This document shows, one piece after another, positions 8,241 to 18,388 of a stretch of DNA of 26,166 bases. Under the pieces are notes generated by a model. It was given only the letters and a program-made list of their open reading frames with translations, made no database searches and was not told the origin of the DNA. The stretch is from JAYQPQ01 sp038145405 (GTDB lineage Bacteria; Pseudomonadota; Gammaproteobacteria; Pseudomonadales; GM7GCV1). Where the stretch lies: contig JAYQPQ010000019.1 of NCBI GenBank assembly GCA_038145405.1, forward strand, positions 1-26,166, in the 5' to 3' direction. Within the stretch, counting starts at the first letter, position 1, and the number at the start of each line of letters is the position of its first letter. The position numbers were made by a program, and so were the translations under genes.

Positions 8241-10735
8241 TGAGCCGGCTGCAGGCGCCATCAACCGAGGATTTGCTGTTAGCTCCGAACCTGGCGGTTG
8301 CCGATGCCATGCTAGCCAATCAGTTGGCCCGCCACCGCGAACCCACATTGGCAGAGCGCATTCGCAGTTTGCCGGCCTGGCTGGAGGATCTTTTTGGCCA
8401 TTCACCTTTCCCTCCACTGGCGTCGGAACTGCAGATGCTGGCAACCTGGGAAAAGACCCTCCGCGACCTCGATTTGCCGTTCGACCTGCACCCTCCAACA
8501 CTGGCACCACTGGCTCTGCAGGGTTGGCGCCAAGTCAAAGGCTGGCGTGTCGAGCGCCAGCGCTTCGAACTGGCAGAGTATGGTCGCGACCTGCGCTTTG
8601 GCGACTGGTGTCGTCAGTTTGAGCAGCGTCTGGTGGATCAGGGACAAATTTCTGCCGAGCAGCTCGCCGAGCAGCTGCTCAGCCGTCCTGCCGACCGCCG
8701 CTACCGTCGAATTCAGCTGGCTGGCTTCGTCGATCGCCCCGCTCCGCTCTGGCTCGCCCTCTTCGCGCACCTGGCTGAAGAGGTGCAATTTATCGACTGG
8801 CAGGACAAGGTCGGCGAACTGAAGCAGTTTGGCTGTGATACCCCGGAGCAGGAGCTGAGGTCGGCGGCAATCTGGGCCAAAGCTGTGCTCGCCGCGCACA
8901 ACCCTGCCCGAGTGGGCATCATTGCGGCGCGTGGCAAGGCGGACGTAGGTCGCCTGGCGCATGAACTGGTGCAGCTTGGGGTGGCCACTAATCGTCGCCT
9001 GCCGCTGAGCGAATCTGGTCCTATTCAGGGGGCTTTGGCACTGCTGCAGATCAATGGCCAGCAGATTGGTATCGGCGATGCCCGTGCGCTGGTCGAAAAT
9101 CCATTCTGGGGCGACTATGCAAAGGAGTTGAGCCTTCGGACGGGTTGGGAAACGCGGCTTTGCCAGCTGGAAACCCGCACACTCTTTCGCTCGGACCTGG
9201 CTCACTGCCTGGCAGAGAGCAAAGCGTTGGTCGAACTGGTATCCGGCCAGCAACGAGCGGAAGCTGCATTGGCGCCATCGGCATGGGCTGAGCTGTTTAA
9301 TCGCCAGCTGCACAAGTTGGGTTGGCCAGGAACTCAGCTCCCGCAAGAAGATCATGTCCTGGCCTGCGAGAGTTGGCTCGAGTTGCTTGGCGATCTGGCT
9401 TCCCTGAATACATCTTTCGCCAAGCTGGAATGGTCGCAGGTGTACCGCTGGCTGAAAATTGCTGCCTCGCAACGAACCTACTTGAACACTGCCCGCAGTG
9501 AGGGAGTCTGGCTACTCGACCGGGTGGAAGAAGCTGCCGAATTCAACTTTTTGTGGCTCCTGGGCGCCGACGATCAGGACTGGCCGCCGCCGCCAAAACC
9601 GCATCCCCTGGTGCCCTTTAGTTTACAAAGCGCCTTCGACATGCCGCGCCACGCGGCGCAGCGCGAACTAGAACTGTGCCAAAATTTGCTGGCCAGCCTG
9701 AATCGAAGGGCGGATCAGATTATCTGTAGCTTTGCCCGCAGCAGGGAGAATCTCAGCTGCAAGCTAACGCCCCTGCTCGGTTCCCTGCCGCAGGCCCAGA
9801 TTGCTGTCCCGGTGGCCACGCCGACCGCCGGCGGCCCTTTCGAATGGATTGATTGCAGCAGCGCACCGGCACTAGCGGCAGATCAGCGACAAATCCGGGG
9901 AGGCAGCCGCGTATTGCAGCTAATGACGGCCTCACCTTTTGACGCCTTTGCGGAGTTACGACTCAAGGCCAATCCTCTCGGGCAACCCAGCGACGGTGTC
10001 AGCCCGAAAGAGTTCGGCAAGCTGCTCCACGATCTGCTTGAACGAAGCTGGCTTGCCCTGCAGAACAACCAGCAGGGCCTCCTGGCACTCACTGACTCCG
10101 AACGTCAGCGCTTAGCCGCCGAGCTTTCGCGCGAGACACTGGCGCACTGGAGAGGCGCCTGGCGAATTGGCCATAACCAGCGCCATCTGGTCGCCGATCT
10201 TCTTGCAGACACGCTGCTGGAATGGCTCCAGCTAGAGTCGCAACGGCCGCCCTTTGAGGTGCACGGAACCGAACGGGACATCCCCGTGCAGCTCGGGCCG
10301 ATCACATTGCAGGTGCGTATTGACCGCATCGACCGAACGGACCAGGGACTGCTTTTGATCGACTACAAATCAGGGACGTCTGGTGAGGTGCGCGACTGGC
10401 TTGTTTCGCCACCCCAACAGCCGCAACTCCCCCTTTACTGCATTGCCCTGAATGAGCCTTGCGCTGCCATTGCGATCGCGCGTCTGCGCCTGGGGCAGTG
10501 CAAGTGGGTCGGGCTGGGCGCGACCTCCCTGTTCTCGGGGATCAAGGGGGCGGCAGACTGGGGTGTCGTTCAAGCCAATTGGCGAGCTGATTTGATTGGC
10601 CTCGCCGAAGGCTTCGCGCAGGGCGATACGCGTGTCGCCGAGCCCCGCCCCGGCCACTTTGGCAGTAATCCCTTGGCCCGCTTGCAACGCTTTTCTGAGT
10701 ACGAGGACATGCGGCAGTGGCTTCAGACCCGCTGA
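8240..10735 (+). CDS. AddB-like PD-(D/E)xK nuclease, DNA repair
   Basis: The 831-residue protein resembles the AddB/RecC-type partner of proteobacterial AddAB-like complexes. A degenerate helicase-like body carries an LWLLGADDQDWPPP segment (middle third), as in AddB. A C-terminal RecB-family nuclease has Asp695 in RIDRID, Asp708 and Lys710 in LLIDYKSG, and a QPQLPLY motif just after. I see no Walker A motif and no obvious four-cysteine iron-sulfur staple. The ATG at 8240 has GGAGG 8 nt upstream and overlaps the murI stop by one base, so it is preferred to the TTG one codon earlier. The last 19 bp overlap the next gene. The family is probably the 'probable DNA repair protein' group found beside AddA-like helicases; I am surer of the domains than of the name. 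Confidence 0.82.
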   Translation: MSRLQAPSTEDLLLAPNLAVADAMLANQLARHREPTLAERIRSLPAWLEDLFGHSPFPPLASELQMLATWEKTLRDLDLPFDLHPPTLAPLALQGWRQVKGWRVERQRFELAEYGRDLRFGDWCRQFEQRLVDQGQISAEQLAEQLLSRPADRRYRRIQLAGFVDRPAPLWLALFAHLAEEVQFIDWQDKVGELKQFGCDTPEQELRSAAIWAKAVLAAHNPARVGIIAARGKADVGRLAHELVQLGVATNRRLPLSESGPIQGALALLQINGQQIGIGDARALVENPFWGDYAKELSLRTGWETRLCQLETRTLFRSDLAHCLAESKALVELVSGQQRAEAALAPSAWAELFNRQLHKLGWPGTQLPQEDHVLACESWLELLGDLASLNTSFAKLEWSQVYRWLKIAASQRTYLNTARSEGVWLLDRVEEAAEFNFLWLLGADDQDWPPPPKPHPLVPFSLQSAFDMPRHAAQRELELCQNLLASLNRRADQIICSFARSRENLSCKLTPLLGSLPQAQIAVPVATPTAGGPFEWIDCSSAPALAADQRQIRGGSRVLQLMTASPFDAFAELRLKANPLGQPSDGVSPKEFGKLLHDLLERSWLALQNNQQGLLALTDSERQRLAAELSRETLAHWRGAWRIGHNQRHLVADLLADTLLEWLQLESQRPPFEVHGTERDIPVQLGPITLQVRIDRIDRTDQGLLLIDYKSGTSGEVRDWLVSPPQQPQLPLYCIALNEPCAAIAIARLRLGQCKWVGLGATSLFSGIKGAADWGVVQANWRADLIGLAEGFAQGDTRVAEPRPGHFGSNPLARLQRFSEYEDMRQWLQTR

Positions 10736-13700
10736 CACCGGATCGCGAGGCGCGCCAGAGTGCCAGGGACGCGGCGCGTTCACTGATCTTGCGCGCACCC
10801 GCCGGTTCCGGCAAAACCGAATTGCTGACCCAGCGCGTACTGCGACTGCTGGCGCTGGTAGAGCGGCCCGAGGCAATACTGGCCATTACCTTCACGCGCA
10901 AGGCCGCCGGAGAAATGCGTGCTCGTATCCTGGCCGCGCTGCAAGCTGCCGCCGACAGCACCCCACAAAGCGAACCCGCCGATTCGCACAAGCGCGAAAC
11001 CCTCGACTTGGCACGCGCAGCGCTGGCGCAGAACGACAAGCAGAATTGGCAGCTGCTGGATAACCCAAACCGCTTGCAGCTGCTGACCTTTGACGGCCTG
11101 TGCCGTCGACTCGCCACCAGTCTGCCACTGGAGTCTGGCGTAAGTCTGCCACCGGAAATGACCGAGGCGCCCGGACTGCTGTATCGCGACGCAGCGCTCA
11201 ATACCCTGGCGCACCTCGAGTCCCGCCAGCCGGTCGGGGGACAAATTGGCTTGCTCATGGCGCATCTTGGGGTTGGCGTGGATCAGCTGGTCGAGCTGAT
11301 TGCGGATTTGTTACCCAGCCGCCAATCCTGGCTGCCGCTGGTGACCAGTGGCAACTTGTCGCGCCCTTGGCTGGAGCAGTCATTGCAGTTGCTGATTGTC
11401 GACAAATTGCGCGGCATTGAAGGGCCGCTTGCGCCTGTTGCTACCGAACTCGAAGCCCTGATTCGCTACGCGCTTTCCCAGGGTGGCGACGACTTACCAG
11501 CCGCACTTCACCCCAGTCGACGGCATTTATTCAAGGTGGGTGAACCCCTATTGCCGCCCTGGCGTGCACTGGCGAATTTCCTGCTGACTGACTCCGGCTC
11601 GGCGCGAGAAACTGTGAATAAAAAGCTCGGCTTCCCGCGCGCTGGCGAAGAGAAGGCCCGCATGATCGAGCTGCTCGGCTGGCTGGAAAATCAGCCGCAG
11701 CTGATCGAACAGCTGGATAACATCAGAAAACTCCCCGAGCCCGAAATAAGCGACGAGCAATGGTTACTGATCGAGGCACTAGCGGCAGTTTTGCGCCTAG
11801 CAGCTGCTGAATTGCAGCTGCTGCAACAGGAACTTGGGGTATGTGACTACGCCGAAATGGCCATGGCTGCCCTGCGTGCGCTCGGCGAGTCCGATCAACC
11901 CACGCCACTCGCCGAGCGGCTCGACTATCGCATTCAGCACATTCTGGTAGACGAATTTCAGGACACCTCCGGTGCCCAGATTGAGCTGCTCAGCCGCCTG
12001 ACGGCCGGTTGGCAACCCAGTGATGGTCGAACCCTCTTTGTCGTTGGCGACGCCATGCAATCGATCTACGAGTTTCGCCAGGCACGGGTGGAGCTCTTTC
12101 TGCGATTGTGCCGGGAAGGTATGGGCAGCCTGCAACCCGATCCCCTGGCACTGGGCACCAACTTTCGCTCGCGCCCTGCACTGGTAGAGCAGGTCAACCA
12201 ACTGTTCCGCGACAGGTCGGGACAGGGCGGCACCCAGGCATTTTCACCGGCAAGCGCAGCGCGCGATCACCATCCCGATGCCATACTGCACTGTCATGCG
12301 CATCTCGACGGAGCAGACGAGGCACGTGCCATCGCCTCCCACATCCGTGGGCTGCTCGACCGTGGCGAGCAAGACATTGCGATTCTGGTACGCAGCCGCA
12401 ATCACCTGCAGGAGATTCTGCCTGCCCTGCGTGATCAGCAAATTACGTGGGTGGCACAGGATATCGACGGCCTGGCCAGCCGCATGGCTATTCAGGATAT
12501 CGACACGCTGGCGCGGGCACTTTGCTCACCGGCTGATCGCGTGGCCTGGCTTGCGCTGCTCAGAACTCCCTGGGCAGGCCTGGACAATACTGACCTATTG
12601 CGCGTCTGCGAGGCTGCCGACCAGGTGGGGATAAGCCTTGCCGAAGCACTGAGCAGCGCGCCGTCCATACCTGAACTGAGCCCAGCGGGTCAGAAAGTGC
12701 TGGAGCGACTGCGCAAAGTGCTCAATTTTGCTCAGGCCAGACTCGGCCAGGTCCCGCTGGCCAGTCTGCTGGAGCGGTCCTGGGTTGCACTTGATGGACC
12801 CTGCACACTCTGGTCGACTGCTGACCAAGGCAATATTCAGGATTACCTGGTTCTGCTCGACCAGCACGCGCCCGGGGGCAATCTGCCCGAATGGGAGGCT
12901 TTTGACCTGGCGCTGGCCAAACTCTATGCACGACCGCGGGCCGGGGCAGGTGGCTCGGTGCAGATCATGACCATTCACAAAGCCAAGGGGCTTGAATTCG
13001 ACCATGTGATTTTGCCGGCCTTGGGACGCAAGTCTCGCAGCGGCGGAACCACGCCGCTGGTGGGCGGGGGGGGGGGGGTGGTGAGGGCTGGGGGNNNNNN
13101 NNNNCGCCGCTGCTGGCCTGGTGGGAGGGGGAGTTCAGCGATGGGACGCGACGCTTTCTGATGAGCCCCAAGGCACGTCGCGACCGCGATAATGCCCTTT
13201 ATGCCTATCTACTGGATGAGCAGCGCCGACGACAGCAGCACGAAAATTTGCGTCTTCTCTACGTTGCCCTGACCCGAGCCAGAGAAAGTCTCTACCTTTC
13301 CGCCGTGTTTCGGTTGGACAGCAAGGGAGCGGTTCGCGCTCCGGAGCGCGACACCTTGCTGGCGGGCGTCTGGGATCGTCTGGAACAGGCATTTGCCCTC
13401 CAGATGCAGCAGGTCACACCGGTGGATACGGCTCCAGTCCGCTACCTGGCAGGCATACGGCGCCTCGACGTGAATCGTCCGATGCCGCCACTGGCGGAGC
13501 AGACTCGCGATGACGCCAGCCTCCCCTGCAGCGATGACTTTGGTCGACGCCATACTGCCCGTGTGCTGGGAGACATCCTGCATCAGGATCTGTGCCAGTT
13601 AGCCGGAGAGGCTGATATTCCCGCTGCTATTGCGGCGCTATCCAGCAGCTGGTCGATGCGGCTCCGCGCGCGAGGGCTGGAGCGCCACCAGGAACTATCC

Positions 13701-14063
13701 GCGCTGGAGCGACTGACCAAAGCCATGCAGCTGCTGAAGTCGTCGGCGACAGCCAGCTGGCTGCTACAGCGCCGCAAGGTGGACGGCGCCGAACAAGCCC
13801 TTGCTGTGCTGGACAATCGGGGGCGTCCTAGACGCTATGTGGTCGACCGAACTTTTATTGAGGATGGCGCGCGCTGGATTGTCGATTACAAAACCAGCGA
13901 ACCGGCGCCTGGGGAGGCCCCGGAGGTATTTTTTGCCAGTCAGGTAAAGCGCTACCAGGCGCAGCTGGAAGCCTATGCGGCTATCTTTGCGCCTAATGTG
14001 CCGAGAATTGCCCTGTATTTCCCGCTGCTGGATAAATTGCTCGAGCTGTCGTCATTGCAGTAG
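10717..14063 (+). CDS. addA: AddA/RecB-like UvrD-family helicase-nuclease (split by an assembly gap)
   Basis: This is one gene interrupted by a false gap. The N-terminal part has Walker A APAGSGKTE (residues 27-35), the helicase motif TFTRKAAGEM, Walker B LVDEFQDT (Asp412, Glu413), VVGDAMQSIYEFR and the motif V region TIHKAKGLEF. After the gap come motif VI (LLYVALTRARE) and a C-terminal RecB-type nuclease with VDRTF, IVDYKTSE (Asp1039 in the repaired protein) and QLEAYA. Removing bases 13052-13104 joins the two reading frames exactly and gives a protein of 1097 residues. Start: GTG at 10717, inside the end of the AddB-like gene. The pair is expected to process double-strand breaks for RecA. 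The symbol is by family resemblance. Confidence 0.9.
13052..13104. other. Scaffold-gap artefact with false poly-G, inside the addA-like gene
   Basis: Ten Ns (13095-13104) follow a 13-base G run (13066-13078) and other low-complexity G-rich sequence. The bases just before it (13052-13059, CGCCGCTG) are repeated just after the Ns (13105-13112). Downstream sequence reads PLLAWWEGE, and the upstream sequence is a degraded copy of the same codons. The two contig ends therefore overlap rather than being separated, and the G-rich stretch is poor end-of-read sequence. Confidence 0.88.
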
Positions 14064-14077
14064 TTCTTTTATTCTTG

Positions 14078-14114
14078 GGTTGAGCATAAGGCTTTCCCCG
14101 AGCCCGGATCAACC
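14078..14114. terminator. Possible bidirectional hairpin between addA-like and glnE
   Basis: In the 52-bp spacer between these convergent genes, GGTTGA (14078-14083) pairs with TCAACC (14109-14114), and an inner GGCT (14090-14093) pairs with AGCC (14101-14104). There is no good T-tract on either side, so a terminator role is only suggested by its position. Confidence 0.3.
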
Positions 14115-14115
14115 A

Positions 14116-16901
14116 CTACGCCGTGTTGTCCCGTGTCTGCCACTCTATCGGCTGTTCCAGCCATGTGTCGAGCTCAGCTTTTTCGGTATCGCTTATTGCC
14201 AGCAACTCGTCCAGGGCAGCCACAATCTTAGCGCTGCAACGGGCCATTTTGTCGCCCAGTTCGGCGGGTGAACCAATGCCCAGGTGGGCAAACATCGGTG
14301 GCTGAAAGCGCTTCGGAATGGCTTCGACTTGAGTACCCTCCAATCCAAGCAAACGCTCCCAAAGCTGCAGTGTTTGCCAAAAGCCCAAAATGTCGGGTAG
14401 CTCGGGCAATCCGATCTCCTTTGCTAAGCTGCAAACCAGCTCCACGTAGTCGAGCTCGGCATATTCCGGCCGATCACAGCAATAATGCAGCGCCGCACTG
14501 CTGATCAGATATTCGGTTTCCATCAAGCCGCCCGGACGGAGCTTGGTGGCAACGGTGTCATCGCCAGGCGAACGAATGCGTTGCTCGCGCAAGCGCATCA
14601 GCATGCGATTGGTGTCCATACGCCACTGCTCCGGTGACCGACTCCGGGTGAGCACTTCGCGGCGAATGGCCATGGCCCGGTCACTCGCTGCACGGTCGCC
14701 CGCCACGCAGCGCGCGGTTACCAGTGCCTGATGCTCCCAGGTTTTGGCGCGTTCAAATTGATAGGCGGCAAAGCTGCCCACGCTGATGGTGGGGGGTCCC
14801 GAACGGCCGGATGGGCGCAAGCGCGTGTCCATCTCGTAGACCACCCCCTCTTTCATGGGCGTAGCCAGCGCCGTCTGCAGACGATTGGCAAAGCGGTTGG
14901 CCGCTTCGAGCCCCTGCTCGGGTGCGCAAAGGTAAAGAATATCCAGATCGGAAAGCGGTGCCATCTTGCTCATGCCCAGCTTGCCCAAGCCGAGGATAGC
15001 GATGGGAACCCGGTCCACCGCCAGTTGCTCACTGACCACCCGCAGTGCCATATTCAGGGCGTGCTCAGCAAGAAAAGTCAGATTTGCCTGCAGCTCCTGG
15101 GGACTCAATTTGCCGAACACAAAATCCTGATAGTGGAGGTAGAGCTGTTCATTAACCAGGCGACGCATCCGTTCCAGCCGCGTTTCATAATCGGAAGAAT
15201 GAAAGACAAACTCGTCGCGCACTTCGGGCGACCGATCGCCTTCCAGCAAGACGTCGATGATATGGGGTGTCTGTTCGAGCAAAATGCGCATTGCCGGTGA
15301 ATACAGCAGCGGCAGTACCAGCCCATCTACCAGCCAGGGCGCATTTTGCAGCAGCCGAAAGTACTGGCCGCCCGGCGGCAGGCGCAGGAAATACTGGTGG
15401 ATACGTCGAATACTGTCTTCAATTTCCAGACCCGACTCGAGAATGCAGGCTGCCAGGCGAGCGTAAAGCCCTGCCAGCCCAATCCCCTGGGAAGGCGAGA
15501 CGCCATAAGCACGGAATCCCTGCTCCCACATGTCCACGATTTCCTGCACCTTTGGCGCAAGTTCGGGCCAGGGGGGGCCGGCTGTGGTGCCCTCTTGCGC
15601 CTTATCCGTATCAGCTGAACGAAATAGCCCGACAAATTCCGAGCGCACATCCGTGCGCAAGGCAAACAGCTGTGTCGCAAAAGCGCTCCAATTCTCGATT
15701 CCCGCCAGGCGCATAAATTTTGCGCGCTGCAGGTTGTCCTGAGGAAGACTGTGGGTTTGCTGGTTGGAAATAAGCTGCAATCTATTCTCACAACGCCGCA
15801 ACCACCAGTAATGGTCGATAAAGCGCTCGGCAAGATCCGGAGCTATCAGGTGTTGCTCGGCGAGTTTGCGCAGCGCCGTCGCCGTATGCGTCACTCTTAG
15901 CTGAGGTCTTTTGCCGCCCCACACCAGCTGCAACGCATTAGCGAAGAACTCAATTTCCCGAATACCCCCCGTGCCCAATTTCAGGTTAAAGCCTTCAGCC
16001 TCGGGTGCGACCTCCTGGGATTGCGCACGCTGGCGCTTTAAGCCGGGATGCTCGAGGTCGATCTTTTCCTTCAGCGAGGCCAATTCGTCCANNNNNNNNN
16101 NCGGGCGCGAAAGTCGAGCTGCTGGCGCCAGATAAAACCGGCGAGATCGCGCAGAAAGCGCCCGCCCAATTTCAGGTCGCCAGCGATGGGGCGCGCTTTC
16201 GCCATGGCCAGCCGATGCCAGGGCAGCGAACGAAAATAGTAGTACTCCAGGGCGCCTGTCACCGACATCGCCAGTTGGGTGGCGCTGGCTTCCGGGCGAA
16301 GCCGCCAATCGACCCTGAACAGGAAGCCCTCCCTGCGGTCATCTTCAAGAAAGGCTGTCATCCACTTGAGAATTCTGGCCGCTACATCGCCGGGGCCATG
16401 GGTACGACTTGCCGGCAGGCTATCCCGATCAAAAAAGGCCACCAGATCCACGTCACTGGAGAAATTCAGATCCCTTCCGCCCAGTTTGCCAAGGCCCAGC
16501 ACAAAGAGTCCGGGAACATCCTGTCCCGGTTCCGGCACCGATTCGAGCAATGCACGATGTTGCCCCTGCTGCCAGGCTGCACGCAGCGCCCACTGGATAC
16601 AGAGTTCCGCAAAGCGCGTCTGCATATAGCCCAGCTGCTCGGGAGTGAGCAACTCTTCGATGTCTGCCTGGCTCCAGGCCATCGCGAAATGGGCCTTTTG
16701 CAATTGCAAATAGACTTGCAGCGCTTTCGCGTCGGTTAGCAGATCAGGGGGAAGATCGGCCAGTTGGCCAAGCAGATTTTCCAGGTAGATTGCAGGTGGC
16801 TCAGCCAAGGGCAAGGCAAGCTCAGGAAACTGGCGAAACAATCGGGTGAGGTAATCCGAAGCGCCGATGCGCTGTGCCGCTGGATTAACGGAATTTACCA
16901 T
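14116..16901 (-). CDS. glnE: Bifunctional glutamine synthetase adenylyltransferase/deadenylase (gap inside)
   Basis: GlnE adds and removes AMP on glutamine synthetase under control of PII. Both halves are recognisable. The N-terminal deadenylase domain has GKLGGRDLNFSSDVD (Asp150, Asp152) and NLKLGTGGIREIEF (about 302-315). The C-terminal adenylyltransferase has GKLGMSK...SDLD (Asp648, Asp650), then RLRPSGRSGP. Ten Ns at 16092-16101 split the frame. Dropping 11 bases (16092-16102) gives DFRALDELASLK, which aligns with E. coli GlnE, and a 924-residue protein (E. coli 946). The C-terminal motif differs from the usual GKLGGxE. The gene starts 25 bp after the TetR gene on the same strand, with no clear ribosome-binding site, so the two may be co-transcribed. 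Confidence 0.93.
16092..16101. other. Scaffold gap (10 N) inside glnE
   Basis: The run is exactly ten Ns, as at 13095, which suggests a fixed-size placeholder. Both flanks are good GlnE sequence in different frames on the minus strand. The flanks meet at a point where little or nothing appears to be missing: DFRA before and LDELASLK after. Gap size is therefore probably zero or a few bases, not ten. Confidence 0.8.
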
Positions 16902-16926
16902 GGGGACAGCACTGCCGCGCCTGCGC

Positions 16927-17601
16927 CTAGCAGCCGATGCGCAGGAAGCTCAGCACGGTCTCAATAATCATCTTGCGCTGGCGCGCGCGGGTTTCTGGAT
17001 GGGAGAAGTCGGTGTCAAAGATCGCGCCAAAGGTGTACTTGTTGGAAACGCGGAAAAAGCTCAGTGAACGAATAAGAAAATGCACGTCCAGTGTCTGGAT
17101 ATCGGTACGGAATACCCCTTCCCGCTGTCCCCTTTCCACGATCAGATCCAGCAGACCCATCGCATTTTTGAATTCCTTCTTGATCGCTGGGATGTGCTTG
17201 ATGTGCTGACCGTAGTGAATGTTCTCGTTTACCACGAGACGGATGAACTGGGGATGAGCATCGTCAAAATCAAAAGCGTACCCGATCAGTTCTGCCATGG
17301 CCTCAACAGGAGGGAGCTCCTCCAGCTTGTGCGACGTGATGGAGGTTCGAAAGGCTGTGTAAATGCGCTCCAGCACCGCTTCGTAAAGCTTTTCCTTGCT
17401 TTGAAAGTGGTAGTAGATCATGCGCTTGGTGGTGCGCGTCTTGTCCGCGATTGTATCGACGCGCGCACCGCTCAACCCCTTGGCAGCAAATTCCTCAAGG
17501 GCCACGTCCAGGATGTTTTCCCGCGTCGAACTGGCAGTCTTGCTGCTCTGCCAAGCCAATTGAACGGCACCCGCTGGACTATTTTCTGCTGCTTTGGTCA
17601 A
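16927..17601 (-). CDS. TetR/AcrR family transcriptional regulator
   Basis: The 224-residue product has a typical TetR N-terminus. After a 25-residue leader come RENILDVALEEFAAKGLSGARVD, the helix-turn-helix TIADKTRTTKRMIYYHF and SKEKLYEAVLERIY. The C-terminal ligand domain begins with a helix rich in small and acidic residues and contains LVVNENIHYG, resembling the TetR groups that control catabolic or fatty-acid-type genes; the ligand is unknown. It is divergent from the CxxCH protein and esterase genes across 254 bp, so it may regulate them, and it also lies 25 bp upstream of glnE on the same strand. No perfect operator palindrome was found in the spacer by eye. Confidence 0.9.
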   Translation of the reverse strand: MTKAAENSPAGAVQLAWQSSKTASSTRENILDVALEEFAAKGLSGARVDTIADKTRTTKRMIYYHFQSKEKLYEAVLERIYTAFRTSITSHKLEELPPVEAMAELIGYAFDFDDAHPQFIRLVVNENIHYGQHIKHIPAIKKEFKNAMGLLDLIVERGQREGVFRTDIQTLDVHFLIRSLSFFRVSNKYTFGAIFDTDFSHPETRARQRKMIIETVLSFLRIGC

Positions 17602-17855
17602 AGCAAACCCTCTTGTATCAAGTCGCTATTTCGGATCTGTCGCGTACCCTTAGATCGATGTCGATTTATACCAAATCCGTGATGGGGCGCCTACTCTATG
17701 GATGATTATCGTATCAATCGCCGAATAAAATAGCTTTACCGTTTCTGGTCGCGCGAGGGATGACTGCGGACAACTGGACTAAGCTGATAGCTGCAAGCCG
17801 CTGTAACAACTTCCCGGCTTGGCTGGCGGATGCGCACTCAACAGAGGTATTTACC

Positions 17856-18203
17856 ATGACGACTCCACGTCATCGAAGCCTTGTGACCGGCGCCATGATT
17901 GCGCTCTTGCCTGTGTTGGCCGTGGCGAACGCGCCTCGTCAGGAAGCACTCCCCTCCCCGACTCTACTCAACTCGGATAGCCTTCCCGAGGGGCTTGCCC
18001 AAAGTTACATCGGCGAATCCTGCTACCAATGCCATGTGGTGGAGGAATCCAGCCGCCAGGACCGTCCAGGTCGCAGTCGCATTGCACCAAACGAATCAGC
18101 AGCCGTTTTCGAGAATCGCGACAGCGTTGGCTTTTACCAGCTCATGACCAACTTGGTTGCTGCACTCGCCGCTGAATCAGAGCCTTCCGTAGACACGCCC
18201 TAA
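17856..18203 (+). CDS. Small exported protein with one CxxCH haem-binding motif
   Basis: The 115-residue product starts at the ATG at 17856, preceded by AGAGG about 10 nt upstream. An in-frame start at 17760 would add 32 residues ahead of the signal peptide and is rejected. The N-terminus is a signal peptide (basic MTTPRHRS, then a hydrophobic stretch to about residue 24; possible cleavage near ANA, 24-26). The mature part has one CYQCH (Cys56, Cys59, His60), the c-type haem attachment pattern. The rest is not recognised as a known cytochrome fold; Met in YQLMTNL (about residue 90) could be an axial ligand. It could instead be a small structural or redox protein in which CxxCH is fortuitous. 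It stands between the divergent TetR gene and two esterase genes. Confidence 0.65.
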   Translation: MTTPRHRSLVTGAMIALLPVLAVANAPRQEALPSPTLLNSDSLPEGLAQSYIGESCYQCHVVEESSRQDRPGRSRIAPNESAAVFENRDSVGFYQLMTNLVAALAAESEPSVDTP

Positions 18204-18216
18204 AAAAGCGCTTTTT
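18203..18216. repeat. 14-bp perfect palindrome after the CxxCH gene
   Basis: AAAAAGCGCTTTTT begins on the last base of the TAA stop codon. The hairpin core is only GCGC and there is no loop of normal size, so it is a poor terminator, although the T-run on the plus strand could help. It may also be a binding site. Confidence 0.35.
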
Positions 18217-18388
18217 CGCCCACTCATGGATCCACGGCCCGTGCCGTGCGCCTTCCGTCTGCCGCTTGTCGACTTTCACCTCTGTGCTTTACCCTAGGCG
18301 ACTCAAAATAAAAGGCTTGCCGGCACTGTCGCCTGGACCAGCCATAAGCCCGGAAAACGAGCATCCATACTATGGGAAGGAACAAACC

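Noticed and set aside
8402..9472. 356-residue minus-strand open frame inside the AddB-like gene
   Set aside because: It is a shadow of the coding strand: low-complexity composition, no recognisable domain, and the plus strand has clear nuclease motifs.
13066..13078. 13-base G run as a possible G-quadruplex or phase-variable tract
   Set aside because: It sits at a contig edge next to Ns and in place of a conserved coding sequence; it is best explained as a sequencing artefact.
16102..16308. Upstream part of an apparent glnE C-terminal frame extending past the gap
   Set aside because: This stretch is in the wrong frame for GlnE; the true upstream sequence is the other frame, with DFRA before the gap.
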